Shown: piece by piece, positions 49,727 to 61,675 of the stretch | How positions within the stretch are numbered: the stretch's first letter is position 1 | Layout: each line of letters begins with the position of its first letter | Source of the DNA: Membranipora membranacea | Taxonomy: Eukaryota > Bryozoa > Gymnolaemata > Cheilostomatida > Membraniporidae | Assembly (NCBI GenBank): GCA_914767715.1 | Contig: OU612074.1 | Coordinates: 19,454,062-19,518,061 of the forward strand | Direction: 5' to 3' | DNA length: 64,000 nt | Position numbers and translations under genes: made by a program | Notes under the pieces: model-generated | Database searches by the model: none | What the model saw: the letters and a program-made list of their open reading frames with translations, nothing else | Told to the model about the DNA's origin: nothing

Positions 49727-50497
49727 ATGGCAAGTAATTCTAGGTCAACCCAGCAAATAGTATCAGAGTACTACGATTTGCAAAAGCCACACGTTGAGCA
49801 GGAGCAACCAATGCTTGGTAAGTAGATTTTCAGCCATACCTGAGGTACATTTATTTGGATCACATACTGTATATATGCATGAAGATGAGCCAACTACTAG
49901 TGCCATACAGCAGCAGTGATGAGACTGAAAGTGAGGGATTCGAACAAGAAGCAGCAGTAGTAGATCAAAGAACTCCCCCCCCCCCCCGGTAATCTCAACA
50001 ATTTCCAAATATGCATCAACAACATTGATGATGATGGTAACTATCACAATGATCATGATGATGAAGAGGAGGGAGTTGAAGTGCTTGGTGGTGGTGATGG
50101 AGACAGAGCAGCCAGTACTTCTAGTAAAACCTTTAAAAAAGCTGTGAAAGTTATTTCACTAGATGACTCATTTGCTCAGCCTTTTGAATTCACATTTTCA
50201 TTCAAAGTCTTCTAGATTTTCTTCAAACATTATCACACTTTATCCCTCGAAGAAAGGGGCCTTTTATCCGCTCACTAAATACAAAGTCTGGTCAGATGTC
50301 TTAACTATATCCTCATTGGACTACATTGCTTTTATTTCTTGTAGGAGCTCTATGGCAAAGAGTTAGACAGTGGTAGTAATGAAGTGCCTCATCAATTCTC
50401 TAGAAAGGGTAAAGTAGCATATATAGACCATACCATACTTGCTACTACACAGAATGCCCGGACTATAAAGAGGTTGAATGCGGAAAGCCCAGGGTAG
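49727..50497 (+). CDS. Candidate acidic protein gene, frame broken at a poly-C run
   Basis: Three protein-like pieces lie in order. 49727..49817 starts ATG (MASNSRSTQQIVSEYYDLQK) and ends at a donor GTAAGTAG. 49885..50215 starts MSQLLVPYSSSDETESEGFE, has a run of 13 C at 49975-49987, and continues in a shifted frame as a very acidic stretch (IDDDGNYHNDHDDEEEG) to a TAG. 50345..50497 follows a strong acceptor (TTTCTTGTAG) with 50 codons (ELYGKELDSGSNEVPHQF) to a TAG. The middle piece is 331 bases, one more than a multiple of three. A 12-C tract would keep one frame across it. Acidic, Ser-rich N-termini like this are common in nuclear and transposase-like proteins; I do not recognise the family. 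The exact splicing is uncertain. Confidence 0.4.
49975..49987 (+). repeat. Homopolymer run of 13 C inside an open frame
   Basis: Thirteen consecutive C encode four prolines in the upstream frame. The next codons then read CGG TAA, while the protein-like frame downstream is off by one base. Such runs slip easily in replication and in sequencing. Confidence 0.95.
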
Positions 50498-50524
50498 GTG
50501 TGGCACAAATCCATCTGTCTATTG

Positions 50525-50700
50525 CAGATCAGGGTGGTGTTTCAATAAGCAGTTTTTGGCTTCCGTAACCCGCAACTTTCTCCGCAACCCGTAACTATAT
50601 AAGCCTCTCAATGTGGTTACCAAGTTTCACTCAAACTCACGGAAAAAGTTACGGAGAAACTGCTAATTGAAAGACTGTATTTGGTAACACTGATCTCTAG
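50525..50700. mobile_element. MITE-like element with inverted ends
   Basis: The left end TTTCAATAAGCAGTTT...CCGTAAC matches the reverse complement of the right end, TTTCAATTAGCAGTTT..CCGTAAC. The ends enclose about 130 bases. Internal CCGTAAC / CCGCAAC words repeat. No coding capacity. Confidence 0.6.
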
Positions 50701-52590
50701 GAGCCATGAAGTTAACTGAGAATTATGCCATAATAATTCATAAATGGCAGCAGAAGGCAGGAAACTTCACCTCAAATTACACACTCAATGTTGAAAAAAA
50801 ACATTGCTTTTAAGATGAATATTGTGCATGCTTAAAATCAATCTTTTTTTAAACTTTAATGGCCTAACTTTCATTCGATTAGAATATTTTTCTAAAATCA
50901 ACCGTAAAGAAAAAAAGGGAAAAAAACCAAAAAAATCAAGATGAAGAAAAGGGTTTGAATGATTTATGCTTGGTGTTCAAACATAAAATATGTGCCTGGG
51001 GAAGACTGCTATCCGATGATTTACCTATGATATACCTACTTCTTTAAGCTTTATATGGTCAATAAACAATTGGGATAAGAACCCCCAAAGACAGTTTTCT
51101 CCCACTTGATGTTTCTGGCTACATCCTGGTTGGGGAATTGAATCATCAAGTGTTGGTTGTTCGATTTGAATGAATAGGTATTTATCATCTCCACGGTGGT
51201 TGCACCAAAGAGTGTTTTAATTTTCCTTAGCGCCTGACGTCGCCACTTCGAAATTTTTTGCACTCAGTGCCAGAAAAAAGAGAAACAGAAAGGAAACAAT
51301 ATCATCAATGATGTTGGTCAAGTCGATAATATATGGTTGAAAAGTAAAGCTTTGAATGAACTGAATTTCTCTTCAGATCTAAAATGTATGTAACGGAAAA
51401 GAATTGTATGTAGCAGAAACTTTGTATCTTAGATTGTCTGTATGATATAAAAGTAAATGTTTATGACGAAAATTGAACTTGGTAGTGTTTTTAAATCCTC
51501 TATATATAAATGGAGGTGTTAAAAAATTGTTTATCTTATGCGCAAAAAGTGAAGTGAAATAACAAACAAGCTTAGGAAGAGGTAGGAGTTGTAATGATTG
51601 TCTAATGGATTCGGTTGGAATGAGATTCTTATCATCATCCTAATGCTATTTTTCTCGAGGTAATATTGTGTAAAGATTTGTTTGTGTGTAGGATACCACC
51701 ATTCTGCATATCATTGTTTTAATATAAACAGCCACAAACAGCATTATACTGTGTAACATACTGTTTAAAGTTACTTCGAACTCTATGAATTCTCATTTTG
51801 AAATTTAAACTGATTTGTTTCCTGTTCAAATAAATAATGTAATCTACTTTATTCCTTCTATACATTTCTGTCGAAGCTCATCTTCAGATGCAAGTAATGT
51901 TTCTCTGTAAATAAACACCAGCCGACGTGGTAAGAATGTATTGGTATTTTTATCACTCATTTAGTGCAGTCTTGCTCAGGGCCAGCCAGGAGTTAAAATC
52001 ATCTTCTCATCGAAATTCTTCAAATCATAGCCAGTTAAATTATTGTCAATGATATGCAGCAAAATGTTACTTCTGAATTTAGAGCGAATTAAGCAAAAAA
52101 TATTTTGATGATCAATAACTATTTCAAATATTTCGTTTGCAGCACTGTTCCTGATAATTATAAATTAAAACTCATTCCTGGCACTGTGGTGGGATTTAAC
52201 TCCCAAAATGTTGAAGACAAACAAATCCTTGGCTAATAAAAATTGATTTAGTTAAATAAGACAATGCCAGATATCAAACCATGATGACAACCTAAGGTAC
52301 ATTGTACCTGTGATCAACTGGCTTGTGTCTGTGTGGGTGTAGATGAAGGTGACGACCTTGAAGCATCTCAAGGCCAAATACTATATGACAAGTTCACTGG
52401 ATTAAAGTTACGAGGGAGTGTGCGTCTCTCGTCCCCCACACGTGAAGCACCAAGTGACTTTTCCTGTATTTTGTAATAATTTTGTAATAATTAGAGTTGC
52501 TTCCCTTGTTTTCAGTGATGACAACTAGTCTAGTAAACAGCAAATGAGTCAAATGTGATCTTGTAGTAGCTAGCTGATAGTTAAGCTCTC
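50701..52590. other. Mostly non-coding stretch
   Basis: One minus-strand open frame at 51263..51051 (70 codons; WRRQALRKIKTLFGATTVEM) is protein-like but unassigned. It could be a transposon ORF fragment. The rest is AT-rich and featureless by eye. Confidence 0.4.
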
Positions 52591-52740
52591 ATTTGATTGG
52601 CTGGGAGAAAGATCCAGTCAATTTGATTGGCTGGGAGAAGAATCCAGTCAATTTGATTCGCTGTGAGGAGAATCAAGTCAATTTGATTGGCTGGGAGGAG
52701 AATCCACTCAATTTGATTGGCTGGGAGGAGAATCCGGTCA
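52591..52740. repeat. Five exact-period 30-bp repeats, each with an inverted CCAAT box
   Basis: Five units of exactly 30 bases start ATTTGATTGGCTGGGAG and end ATCCAGTCA or a variant. Four of five contain TGATTGGCTG, whose complement CAGCCAATCA is the ideal NF-Y (CCAAT) site; unit 3 has TTCGCTG instead. The array starts about 95 bases beyond the sulfotransferase stop codon. Both strands are open across it, only because the unit is a multiple of three. Confidence 0.95.
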
Positions 52741-52834
52741 ATCTGCGGCTTTCCTTTTGCAGATTCAACAAAAAGCAAAGTGTGACAATTTTTGCAGTGG
52801 AAATAATGTCAGCTTCAATCGCTTGTAATATTTA

Positions 52835-55800
52835 CTAGCAGTTATAACCAAATGAGTCGACATCATCGATGTATCTATTGAGGACTCTCCTTGTGAGGTT
52901 GTGTGGAAGTTCTAAGAATCTCTCCACCATGTACAGATCAGAGGTGGCGTTCTGCTCTGGGAAGGAGTACTTTGTAGAGTTTATTCGCTTTATTATCTCC
53001 CTGAAAGCAGAGTAACAATAGCAAAAGAGTTATTTTAGGGTTTAATGTTTATGAACTGGCTACTTACACCCTGGCTGGAAGCCGTGAGGTGAGGGGCGAG
53101 AGTTTAGGAGGGGGCTCAAACTAAATTAAATAATTTCCAAGCCATGTAAAGTATGCAAATGAGTTTTAGATGTTGCCGCCGCCTGCGCTATGTTAAGTCT
53201 AGTTTATATCGGACCAGGTTTGGTCCATTTGCCTGCTTTAGGAGTTACTCCCGCTCCACTTGTTACGCCACATGCAAAGGGACCAAGGATTAACTACCAT
53301 TTTGTGGTAATTTCCCCTCCCAGGTGGACATTAGGTTAGGTTAGGTTAGGTTTATTATTTCAATCCATGTATCAACAGGCGATAAAATTGGATTGGTACA
53401 TAAAAATGAAAAATTTAGATTTTGTTGAAAGCTGACATGTAGTAAGGAAAAAAGCTCTTTAAACGCTTTTGAGTCCTGCACTTTGGTGGGCGATAGATGG
53501 TATGTAGGTGAGAGGATACCTTTGCACAGTTAAAAACAACACAACTAAAAAGAGGATGGTCTTCATTGGACGCAATATTGTTAAAACAGTTTTCGACATC
53601 CCATTAATAAAATCACAGAGAGTAGGCAGCTCTAAAAATTCAAGTCTTTCAGCATAATCAACGTCAGGTCCAATTGTTTTTTTGGCTGAATCCTGTACAT
53701 GTTCTAGCTTGAGCTTCGATACGTTTGATAAAAATTGGGAAAAAAACAGGGGATGCATAGGATAAAACAGAACGTATGTTCGTACAATAGTAAGTCTTCA
53801 AACCAACGTTGTCCATTCCAATCTTTCGTAGTTTGCGCATTAAAAACAATTTTGAGTTACATTTCTTGACTCAATGTTCTACATGATCTAAAAAGGTAAG
53901 GTGGTTATCAACTAAAACCCCTAAAATTTAACAGATTCTACAGGATTTATTAGGTGGATGTTTGATTTTGTAATCAGCTAACAAATAGTAAAGAACTCTA
54001 GCTATATCGTACTTACTTAACATCTGCAGTCATTGTTTCTACTTTGCCGATGAAATCATAGTTGAAGATGCATGGATGGCAAATCCTATGGAAGCCCTGC
54101 CAATGTCCGTTCATGTTGATGTTCTGCATCTCTGGATCAGTTATAAACTGGAGGAATTCAGTAAATGTGACCCGCTGGTCACCGTGATGTCTGCCTGGAT
54201 AACCTTTATAGCTTAGAGTACGATCAGTGAAGAGCTGAAATGATGGATTTATCTTCTCAAATTTGTTTCTGTAGGCTGATAACAACCTGTAATGATTTAC
54301 AAAAATACTTATATCATGATTTTTGTTTTTGACTTGGTTTAATTTTTTTGAAGTTTGATTTGGTTTAAGCTCTCGGACAGGATAGCTGGTAGGGGTTTAC
54401 TATTGTCTGGGCGGTGGCAGGTTGATAATACATTCCACTATACCAGAAGCTTTGGCAAATCTTTATCCAATTTGCCTCTTTTTGGTCATAGCTAGCAGCT
54501 GTTAAGAAGAAGGGGGATCCCTGTTTATGACATGACAGAGGGTGGGCTGCCCCTAAAGAGGGACGCAAGTTGCCTGAAATCCTCGTACTGAGAGTGAGAA
54601 ACATCCTAGAAAAACCAGAATGCATCCCAGAGATGAGACCATAGAGTACCTCCTAATTGTGAGTGTGCAGCAAGCCGCCAAAAAACTGAAACAGACTCTA
54701 ATCGCCCATTGGCAGTGACACTTTGATCTTAGCCACTAGGCCGAGAACGGGGAGCAACTCTGAAGATAGATTAAATGGATCACTCATTTGGCATCTTCTT
54801 CGTTTATAGAATGATGAATACACCAGAACTCTATGTCTTCGGTATAACTTAATTATGTTTCATTGAATATTAACAGAAAACCCCCTTTACTATGCTAGAT
54901 AGCCCTAACGATATTAGATCCTCGCGGTAGGTGATAATAATTTTTACCAGGCTCTCACAAATTTTTTGATGTGCTCGTCAATCAGGATAAATAAACCAGA
55001 CTCAAGAGAAGTATCAGATTGGTCCTTGTCGGCTTTAAGTATACTTGTGGTGCAGAGGGGTATTTAAAGTTGGTTGATGTGGCCGGGCTTTTCTGACGGA
55101 TTTGATATTGTAGAATTGCTGCACCATGCACATCCCACTAGGACTAGGTGACCGCCTCTCAGGCACCCTCGGGAGTTCCAAGCCCTAAGTGCTGACTAAG
55201 GATTTTGAATTCCATTTCAACATGCTTGATACTCTACTATGCTCGTATTATTTTTTCAAATATGTTAGCAGGTACACGGATGTTCAACCTGAAACATTAC
55301 CCCATAAGTTTCAAATTTTCTCTCAAATTGCCTGATTAATATATACAATAGAGAATTTGATTCTAACTATAATGTTTCAGTTACATTTCACCGTTATCTC
55401 AGCAAAATTACAATACAACCATTTATGATTATTATTTAATACAATTCATCTCTATGCGTAGTCCTCATAACTGTATTTCAATCTTGAATATGCTATTTAC
55501 AGCAATCAAATGTGCCAAATGACCAAGCTACATTTGCACAAAATATCAACTACATTTCTGAGAACCTAGAATTACCATTGCCTATACAGTTGGGGTGTCC
55601 CTAAAACCAATGCATGTGACTCTAAATGATTTGACTCTTGATGACTTGACCATAACTACTTGACTGAGCTTGACTTGATGCCAGCTCCACTCTTCTTTCT
55701 CACTATGTTTGTTTGAAACAATGGTCCCTCTTTTGTCAGTCTTTGATACATTTGATCTCACCTGGTTAGAGGGTGTCTGACAATGATAAACTTGAAGTAA

Positions 55801-57896
55801 TCCTTGAGTATTTTGACTCTCTGCTGATCAGTGTAGCTGGATAGAGTTTTTACATTTTTATTGAACAGCGAAGCATGGGCATTTGAACGGGGTATATTTT
55901 CCACTTTTGTGTAGTTTGTTTTCCCTGAACAATGACAAGTAATGATATATCAAATATGCATCAACATCATTTGGCAGGCAGGATATTTATGTGACATAGA
56001 AATGGCACTCCTCGTTGTGCTCAATGTTATGAGATACTCAAACCAAACACTTATAAATTTCCATTGTTTGCCCCAATTTATTTACTAGGTGAAATATTTA
56101 AGACCTAAAGTGCAGAGGCAACCATACCACTGCTACATAATTATATAGAGCTAATTGTTAGAAGTTAGAAAGTTAGAAAATGCGGAAGACATGTGCAATG
56201 CAATTTCTATGGTATCCCACAATGCAATACATTCTAAAGGAAGATCAAGTCAATGATGACGATATCGGTTGTACATTGTATGAGAATGTATGAGAATGTT
56301 TTCACATGTAGCATTGTAGTTCAACACACCGCTTAGCAATATAAAGTATCTTTTCCAGTTGGTGCAGCCTGTTTTTGGGATATGACAGTAGATAACTTTG
56401 TGTTCTTCATTGACATATATCTCACTAAAGTCGTATTTGTACCACTGTAACATCTCTATTGTTGGCTGCCTTGTAGGAAACCCATTCTCTGTACACCATT
56501 TATGAAGGACTTCCTGCCTATCTGTCTGGTCATCCTGAAAAAATAAAGCTTGATACAGTACATACCTCCCTCAGTGTGGGTGGTGGCCCTTCAATTCATC
56601 CATTCAGTAGAAGTTATTAGCTTTGAAGCATGCCTTTCATCTATCATCTATCAACATGAATATCCCTTTACGCTCAACACCAATGCCTATGTAAAGGCTT
56701 TTGTTTTATTTATCTCAATATCCCAAGGAGAAGTATTTATGCCTAACATTAATTGTGACTTAGTTTGAGCAATGCGCTGGAAATCTCCTTATTCTATTGC
56801 CTTTTATAAGTATATACCTTGAGGCACCTTGATGGGATTCTAAACTTGAAGTCCACAAGCTCGTGGTGCTTCTGCCCTGCAAACAATCATGAATGGAGGT
56901 AAACATAAGCATCCATGAAATTAAGAGTGGAATCAGCAATTTTGTTTCTCTACAGCTAATTGGCTACAAAACACCCAAAACGGCCCTCATAGACCACTAG
57001 AACCTCTTGCTCTAGGGTAAGTACTTCGGTTGTGCTGAATAATGGTGATCTCATAAGCTTTGGTCAGCTCAGCGAGTCATAGGAAAACAAAGATAACTTC
57101 TGATTGATTGAATTGTCAGCTATGGTGAACTGAAGATTAAACCTGATATTCTTAGAGATCTTAGGCTAAAGTTGCACTTCGGGAAGGTTGATCACAAGCC
57201 CTATATAATAGCCCTAAACTTAATGAGACAGTAAGGATCTCTTTAACTGCCAATCAGAACAACAGACTATGTATTGCAATATGCAAGTCAGGAGTTGTCT
57301 TGAAGTTAAGGGTACGGAATTTCATTCCTTGAGGTCTATGTTCAATTCCTGGTGCTGGCAGTCATGCCTGATTTGGTACACCATTCATTCTAGCCAGGTC
57401 TTTACGGATCAGGACTAAAAATACCGGAGGTCAACTATATATATTCACACCCAACCCGCAGTAAAAAGAACCACCCCTGCCTCTTTAATATTAAGAGCAG
57501 CTGGGTTTCAGGAAGGCATGGGTATAGTTCCAACTACCCGTCTACTATGTCTGCACCTATTTCATCACTTGTGCATTCTTCTGATTTACCTGAGGATTGG
57601 AGGGTTGATGTCACATTGATGAAAACTATTCTACTTAAAGACCTCAAACCTTGTGAAATTCCCACTACCCATATTTGATTTGTCTGCACATGACCATACT
57701 CACCAGCTGAAACCTGCTCGACTGACTCGCTGCTGATATAAGATGATCTTATGCTCCCTCCAGGAGAGTCAGAATCAGAAGGAAGTAGTCTTATTTCTGG
57801 AAGACAGGTTATCCACCATCCGATGAGAACCAAACACACACCATGTAACAGAATTGAGAATATAACTGTTACTCTCGTTGAGCATTTACGAAACAT
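52835..57896 (-). CDS. Golgi carbohydrate sulfotransferase (CHST8-14 type family)
   Basis: Six exons: 57896..57704, 56876..56818, 56534..56330, 55924..55762, 54286..54017 and 53000..52835. All have GT-AG ends and phases 1, 0, 1, 2, 2, giving 351 residues, the family's usual size. Residues 9-29 are a signal anchor (type II Golgi topology). The 5'-phosphosulfate loop is P137-R146 (PKTGCTNWKR). The 3'-phosphate loop is R202-S210 within VRHPLTRLLSAYRNKF. The C-terminal HPCIFNYDFIGKVET block is typical of CHST11-like enzymes. These enzymes transfer sulfate from PAPS to a sugar of a glycan, such as N-acetylgalactosamine in chondroitin or terminal GalNAc/HNK-1 glycans. The exact acceptor cannot be told. 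Introns contain a LINE fragment and other repeats. A 1.7-kb foldback element lies 290 bases upstream of the start. Confidence 0.95.
53334..53930 (-). mobile_element. LINE 3' end in sulfotransferase intron 5, with (CCTAA)n tail
   Basis: On the minus strand the frames read VLVDNHLTFLDHVEH, stop, VKKCNSKLFLMRKLRKIG, then IRSVLSYASPVFF, then (after a frame shift) LEHVQDSAKKTIG and AERLEFLELPTLCDF. These are the thumb and C-terminal motifs of CR1/L2-like reverse transcriptases. The element ends in AATAAA followed by four CCTAA units at 53334-53355. It lies in the same orientation as the host gene. It is 5' truncated and inactive. Confidence 0.75.
54690..54762 (-). repeat. U2 snRNA 5'-end-like sequence
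   Basis: The minus strand reads TTCTCGGCCT, two bases, GGCTAAGATCA, then an A-rich GTGT. This matches the conserved first 30 or so bases of U2 snRNA almost throughout. Similarity stops after that, with no branch-site-pairing region or Sm site. It lies in sulfotransferase intron 4 and is a truncated U2-derived retrosequence or the head of a SINE. Confidence 0.5.
57285..57410 (+). repeat. tRNA-derived SINE relic (B-box region)
   Basis: A B-box-like TGTTCAATTCCTGG follows a poor A-box-like stretch (GAAGTTAAGGG) in sulfotransferase intron 1. The remainder has no counterpart in the window. It is probably an old tRNA-derived SINE. Confidence 0.35.
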
Positions 57897-58187
57897 CTTT
57901 TCTAATTAATCTTTAGTGATTGAATCGTTGCAGTATCATAATGATGTGACAGCTACTGGTATTGTGTTTGTGATTTAACTTTGAAACAGCTGAACATGAC
58001 AATCACATAGATAGCACAAACAATTTTGGCATCATTTGTCAAGTTCTAACTGATCGTGTCCGTCAATATTCATTTATTTATTGATGGATTTTGCACATTT
58101 ATGATTTATTTATAGTAAGATCAATTGCTTGAGCTGGTTTGACTATTAGACCAGAAGCAGCCTAGCAATAGCTGCTCTATAAAATAA

Positions 58188-59862
58188 TGGCACGGAAATT
58201 TTTTGTTCTGTAAAATTCACCGGGTGTACCCAGTTGTAGTGGTCATAGTTGGAAATTAAAAGGTGTTTTGTTTTTGCATTATATGTGTGGGGACATAACT
58301 CCTACTAATGAAATAACTCATATGCAGATGTTCTGATCTTCAGGGAATTCCGGGTTGAAACTGAATTATGGGGATTTTGTTTACTTGCCAATTTATTTAC
58401 CAAGTGAGCTCGCAGAAGTCTGCTCGTGTTAGATCGGTACAAATTTGAAAATATCAATTCGAATAATGTGAGACCTTTATGAGGGTAGTATGATATTGTG
58501 TCGTCTAAGACTACTGTTTTGCGGCAGCATATCTGCAATTTTACTCAAAATTTCATATAATAAGTGAAATGCCTAGAATTTGATAAGAGGTGTCTCTAGT
58601 CTGAAACAATGTGTTGAATACAAAAATAAGGTTGTACCCAGTTGTAGGGATCATGTCTGCGGCAGCATATCGCAATTTATCTCAAAATTGCTATTAATTA
58701 GTGAAATGTTACGAGTTTAAGTCAAGGGTATTTCTAAGGTTAAACTGCGAGTGTAGTACCAAGTTGTAGCAATCATGTCAGCAGCAGCGCGGCAGCATAT
58801 CTGTAATTTGTCTCACAATCGGTGAAGTCAGTGAAATGTTAAGTGTCTAATATGATCAGCAGAAGAAACGACTATATGTATGATTTTAACAAGATATTCT
58901 ATCGCATCATTTCAAAAGGCGGTCAGCGACAGCACTACATATCCACGAGAACATGACAAAAGGCAGCCTAGTTGTAAGACTGCTCATAAAGTGATAGCAT
59001 GAGACAATTTTGATACAGGAAAAAAGTGTTTACCCAGTTGAAGAGGTCAGTGGCAGCACTACTGCATATCCAAAATACGCACACTACCGATTGTGATTAT
59101 ATGCTGAGTATCATTGCAAGAGGTGGTCTGTCAGAGACAGCGCTACCGCATATCCCCATATCATGTCATTAGCATGTTAGGAAACGATGCTAAGCTGACA
59201 TATCTAAGTTGAAAAAATGTGCTTTCATCAATCAGTTGGCGTTGCAAAGCCACATTCAAATCACTTGTCAGCGACAGAACGTATTTATGTTCCCACAAAC
59301 AAATGACACGAAGCTCTCAGTTAGTCAGTATTTGTGAACCATCTTTAGAAGTGTTGGAATTAAGACTCTGACAGTTGGGTTCTGAAAAGTGAAGCACTCA
59401 TTGAACTCTTTGGTCATGTGTTATGCAAAATATTTCCAGCTGAAAAATGACATAAGAGGCGATTGAAACATCAAAAATGTTGTTTGTAATTACTTAAAGT
59501 CAGTGGTCTTAAGGCCATACAATGTCATAATAGTCTCAGAAGAAGTTTGTCAAAATTCAATTTCAAATTTCAAATATTTGTGCTGGTCTAATACGATCAG
59601 ACTTCTAGGTGCAAGTTTGCTTGGTGAAGCAATTGTCAGGTCAACAAAATCCCACAATGCAATTTCAACCTGGAATTCCCTGAAGGTCAGAACGTTTTGC
59701 ATATGAGTTATTTCATTAGTAGGAGTAATGTTTACACAAATATAATGCAAAAACAAAACAAATGACCACTACAGCTGGGTACACCCGGTGAATTTTACAG
59801 AACAAACACCAATGAATTATAAAACGTGATCAGTATCCTGCCATCAAATATTGTCCGTGCCA
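58188..59862. mobile_element. Foldback-type element with long inverted ends and internal tandem repeats
   Basis: The left end TGGCACGGA and the complementary right end TCCGTGCCA are each bordered by TAA, a possible 3-bp target duplication of PIF/Harbinger type. The inverted arms are similar for about 350 bases: TTCTGTAAAATTCACCGGGT, TACTCCTACTAATGAAATAA-type and GGGAATTCC blocks occur on both sides, with indels near the tips. Between them a unit of about 130 bases, marked by GCGGCAGCATATC and ACCCAGTTGTAG words, is repeated four to five times with growing divergence. No transposase is encoded, so it is non-autonomous. Weak similarity may extend the arms to about 58150 and 59895. Confidence 0.8.
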
Positions 59863-60339
59863 TAACAACTTATGCTATAGCTGCCTCTGGCCTATATCAA
59901 AAGCCAAGTACAAAGCCGTTCAACTGCTTCTCCGGGTAGACAACTCTACAACAAAAGACATTTACGAGTTTAATGTGACTGGTGTGAGGTACAGTTAGTG
60001 AAAGGACAGATTTTGGATGCGGAATAGTTGTTGTCAAATATTACCAACTGTGGTGTTAGATATTTAAAACTTTACTACCAAAGCTTGACTTTAGTAAACA
60101 AAAACAACTTGACCATAGAGAAACCTGACAATGAGACAAATTGCCCACAGTGAAACTTGACCATCACACCGATTGACCACAGCGAAACTTGGCAGCATGG
60201 GATGAAGCCTCACTAAACTTTCTGGGTCAGGTTGTGGGGGGCACCTATCCACAATCCCACCCAGTTTGTTCCAAGTTTGTTTATTGCCTAATTCTAATAT
60301 CCATCCTTTAATAGGTTGATGGCAACATTTTGTGCATAG

Positions 60340-61245
60340 TCGAGACCAAGAACCAAACCGCATCGCTACCAACCTTGCATAGACGTGCCAGCACAAATAC
60401 ATTTTACTTTAAATTAAGACTGGGTAAAAAGTCAATGCTTTTTCTATATCAATATTTATTTATTGACAGCCAACACTCCACATCATCGATGCAGAATGTG
60501 ATGACAACTCTTCACAGCTGGTGTAATGAAAGAGATCTGATCCTCAACACCACAAAAACCAAAAAGATCCTTTTCACTATTGCAAAAGACAATCCCGATC
60601 TACCAGAAGTTACTATCAATGACACTCCTCTAGAACGCGTAGAGGCTTATAAATATCTCGGCACTACCATAACCAACACGCTAAAGTTTCATAGAAACAC
60701 AGACCTCCTATCAAGAATGCCCGCAAAAAACTATTCATCATGCGGAAGCTAAGATTTCTGGGCACTTCAGACCAGCTAGCCTTAACATGTTATCGAACAT
60801 TCATCGAGAACGGGATGTCACACCATCTAACCGCTATCTACTCACATCTCTCAGAGAAAGAGAAAGGTGACCTCATGTACATCACAACAATCCCTAGCAA
60901 ACTCGCCAACACAACATTACCATCTATAAAAACCACTGTGGCAGGGCGAGTAAAAACCAAAAGTCAAAGTCCAGTGCTAACTCTAGACACTCTTCCGTCG
61001 GGAGGGTACCGAACACTTAAGCACCAGGACCAACTTACGCAAGCTTTGTTTCCGAAATGTTGCTGCTAAAGTGCTAAACGATATCTTTTTCTAGTCAATC
61101 AAGTAATTTTATTTTTAACAGTTTTTTATGACTTTTGTTTTATTTGATAAGAGCTCATATTTTTCACAGTTTTTTAGACAGTACGGCTGAAAAGTTTTAT
61201 TATTCACACATGAATCAATAAAGTTACATACATACATACATACAA
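60340..61245 (+). mobile_element. LINE 3' end with (ATAC)n tail
   Basis: Frame 1 encodes the reverse transcriptase segment LHSWCNERDLILNTTKTKKI and VEAYKYLGTTI, typical of non-LTR thumb regions. After a one-base frame shift near 60720-60735 it continues KKLFIMRKLRFLG and LTCYRTFIENGMSHHLTAIY. The unit ends in AATAAA at 61217 and a short ATAC repeat. The 5' part is missing. The frame shift and truncation make it inactive. Confidence 0.75.
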
Positions 61246-61675
61246 CTATCTTCCAAGTGTTCCAAAGCAAGCAAAACAATTGAAAGTAAAACAAACAACG
61301 ATTTAAGTGAGACATTCACTGCGTTTCCACGTTAAAGTGTCTAGGAAAGCAAAAAACAACCACTGTTCATATCAAAGCTTTGCCATTGCAATGAACAAAA
61401 AAAGTAAATTGGTTTGCACAAGGCCATTATTGAATGATTTAACCTAATTTTTAGTAGTAAAATCCAGGGTTTACAGTATGTTATCTCCCCTGTCATGGGT
61501 CATTACTAAAATATCTTTGACTATGCTCCCGAGGAGGTTTTCACAATTCTTCATCAGGTACTTTGTAAAAATACGAACGATTTTGCATCGTATTGTGCCC
61601 TAAAATCTGCTTCTTTTGGGAAGATGTGTGCAAGAAATAGACTGAATTCTTAAAGTTTGAAGGCGTAAACAAACA

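Noticed and set aside
52581..52838. Repeat peptide IGWEKNPVNL / ILLPANQIDW as a coding repeat protein.
   Set aside because: Both strands are open only because a 30-bp unit without stops is repeated. No start context or neighbouring exons support translation.
53334..53355. Short TTAGG run as an interstitial telomere.
   Set aside because: Only four units, placed exactly at the 3' end of a LINE after AATAAA, so it is better explained as the LINE tail.
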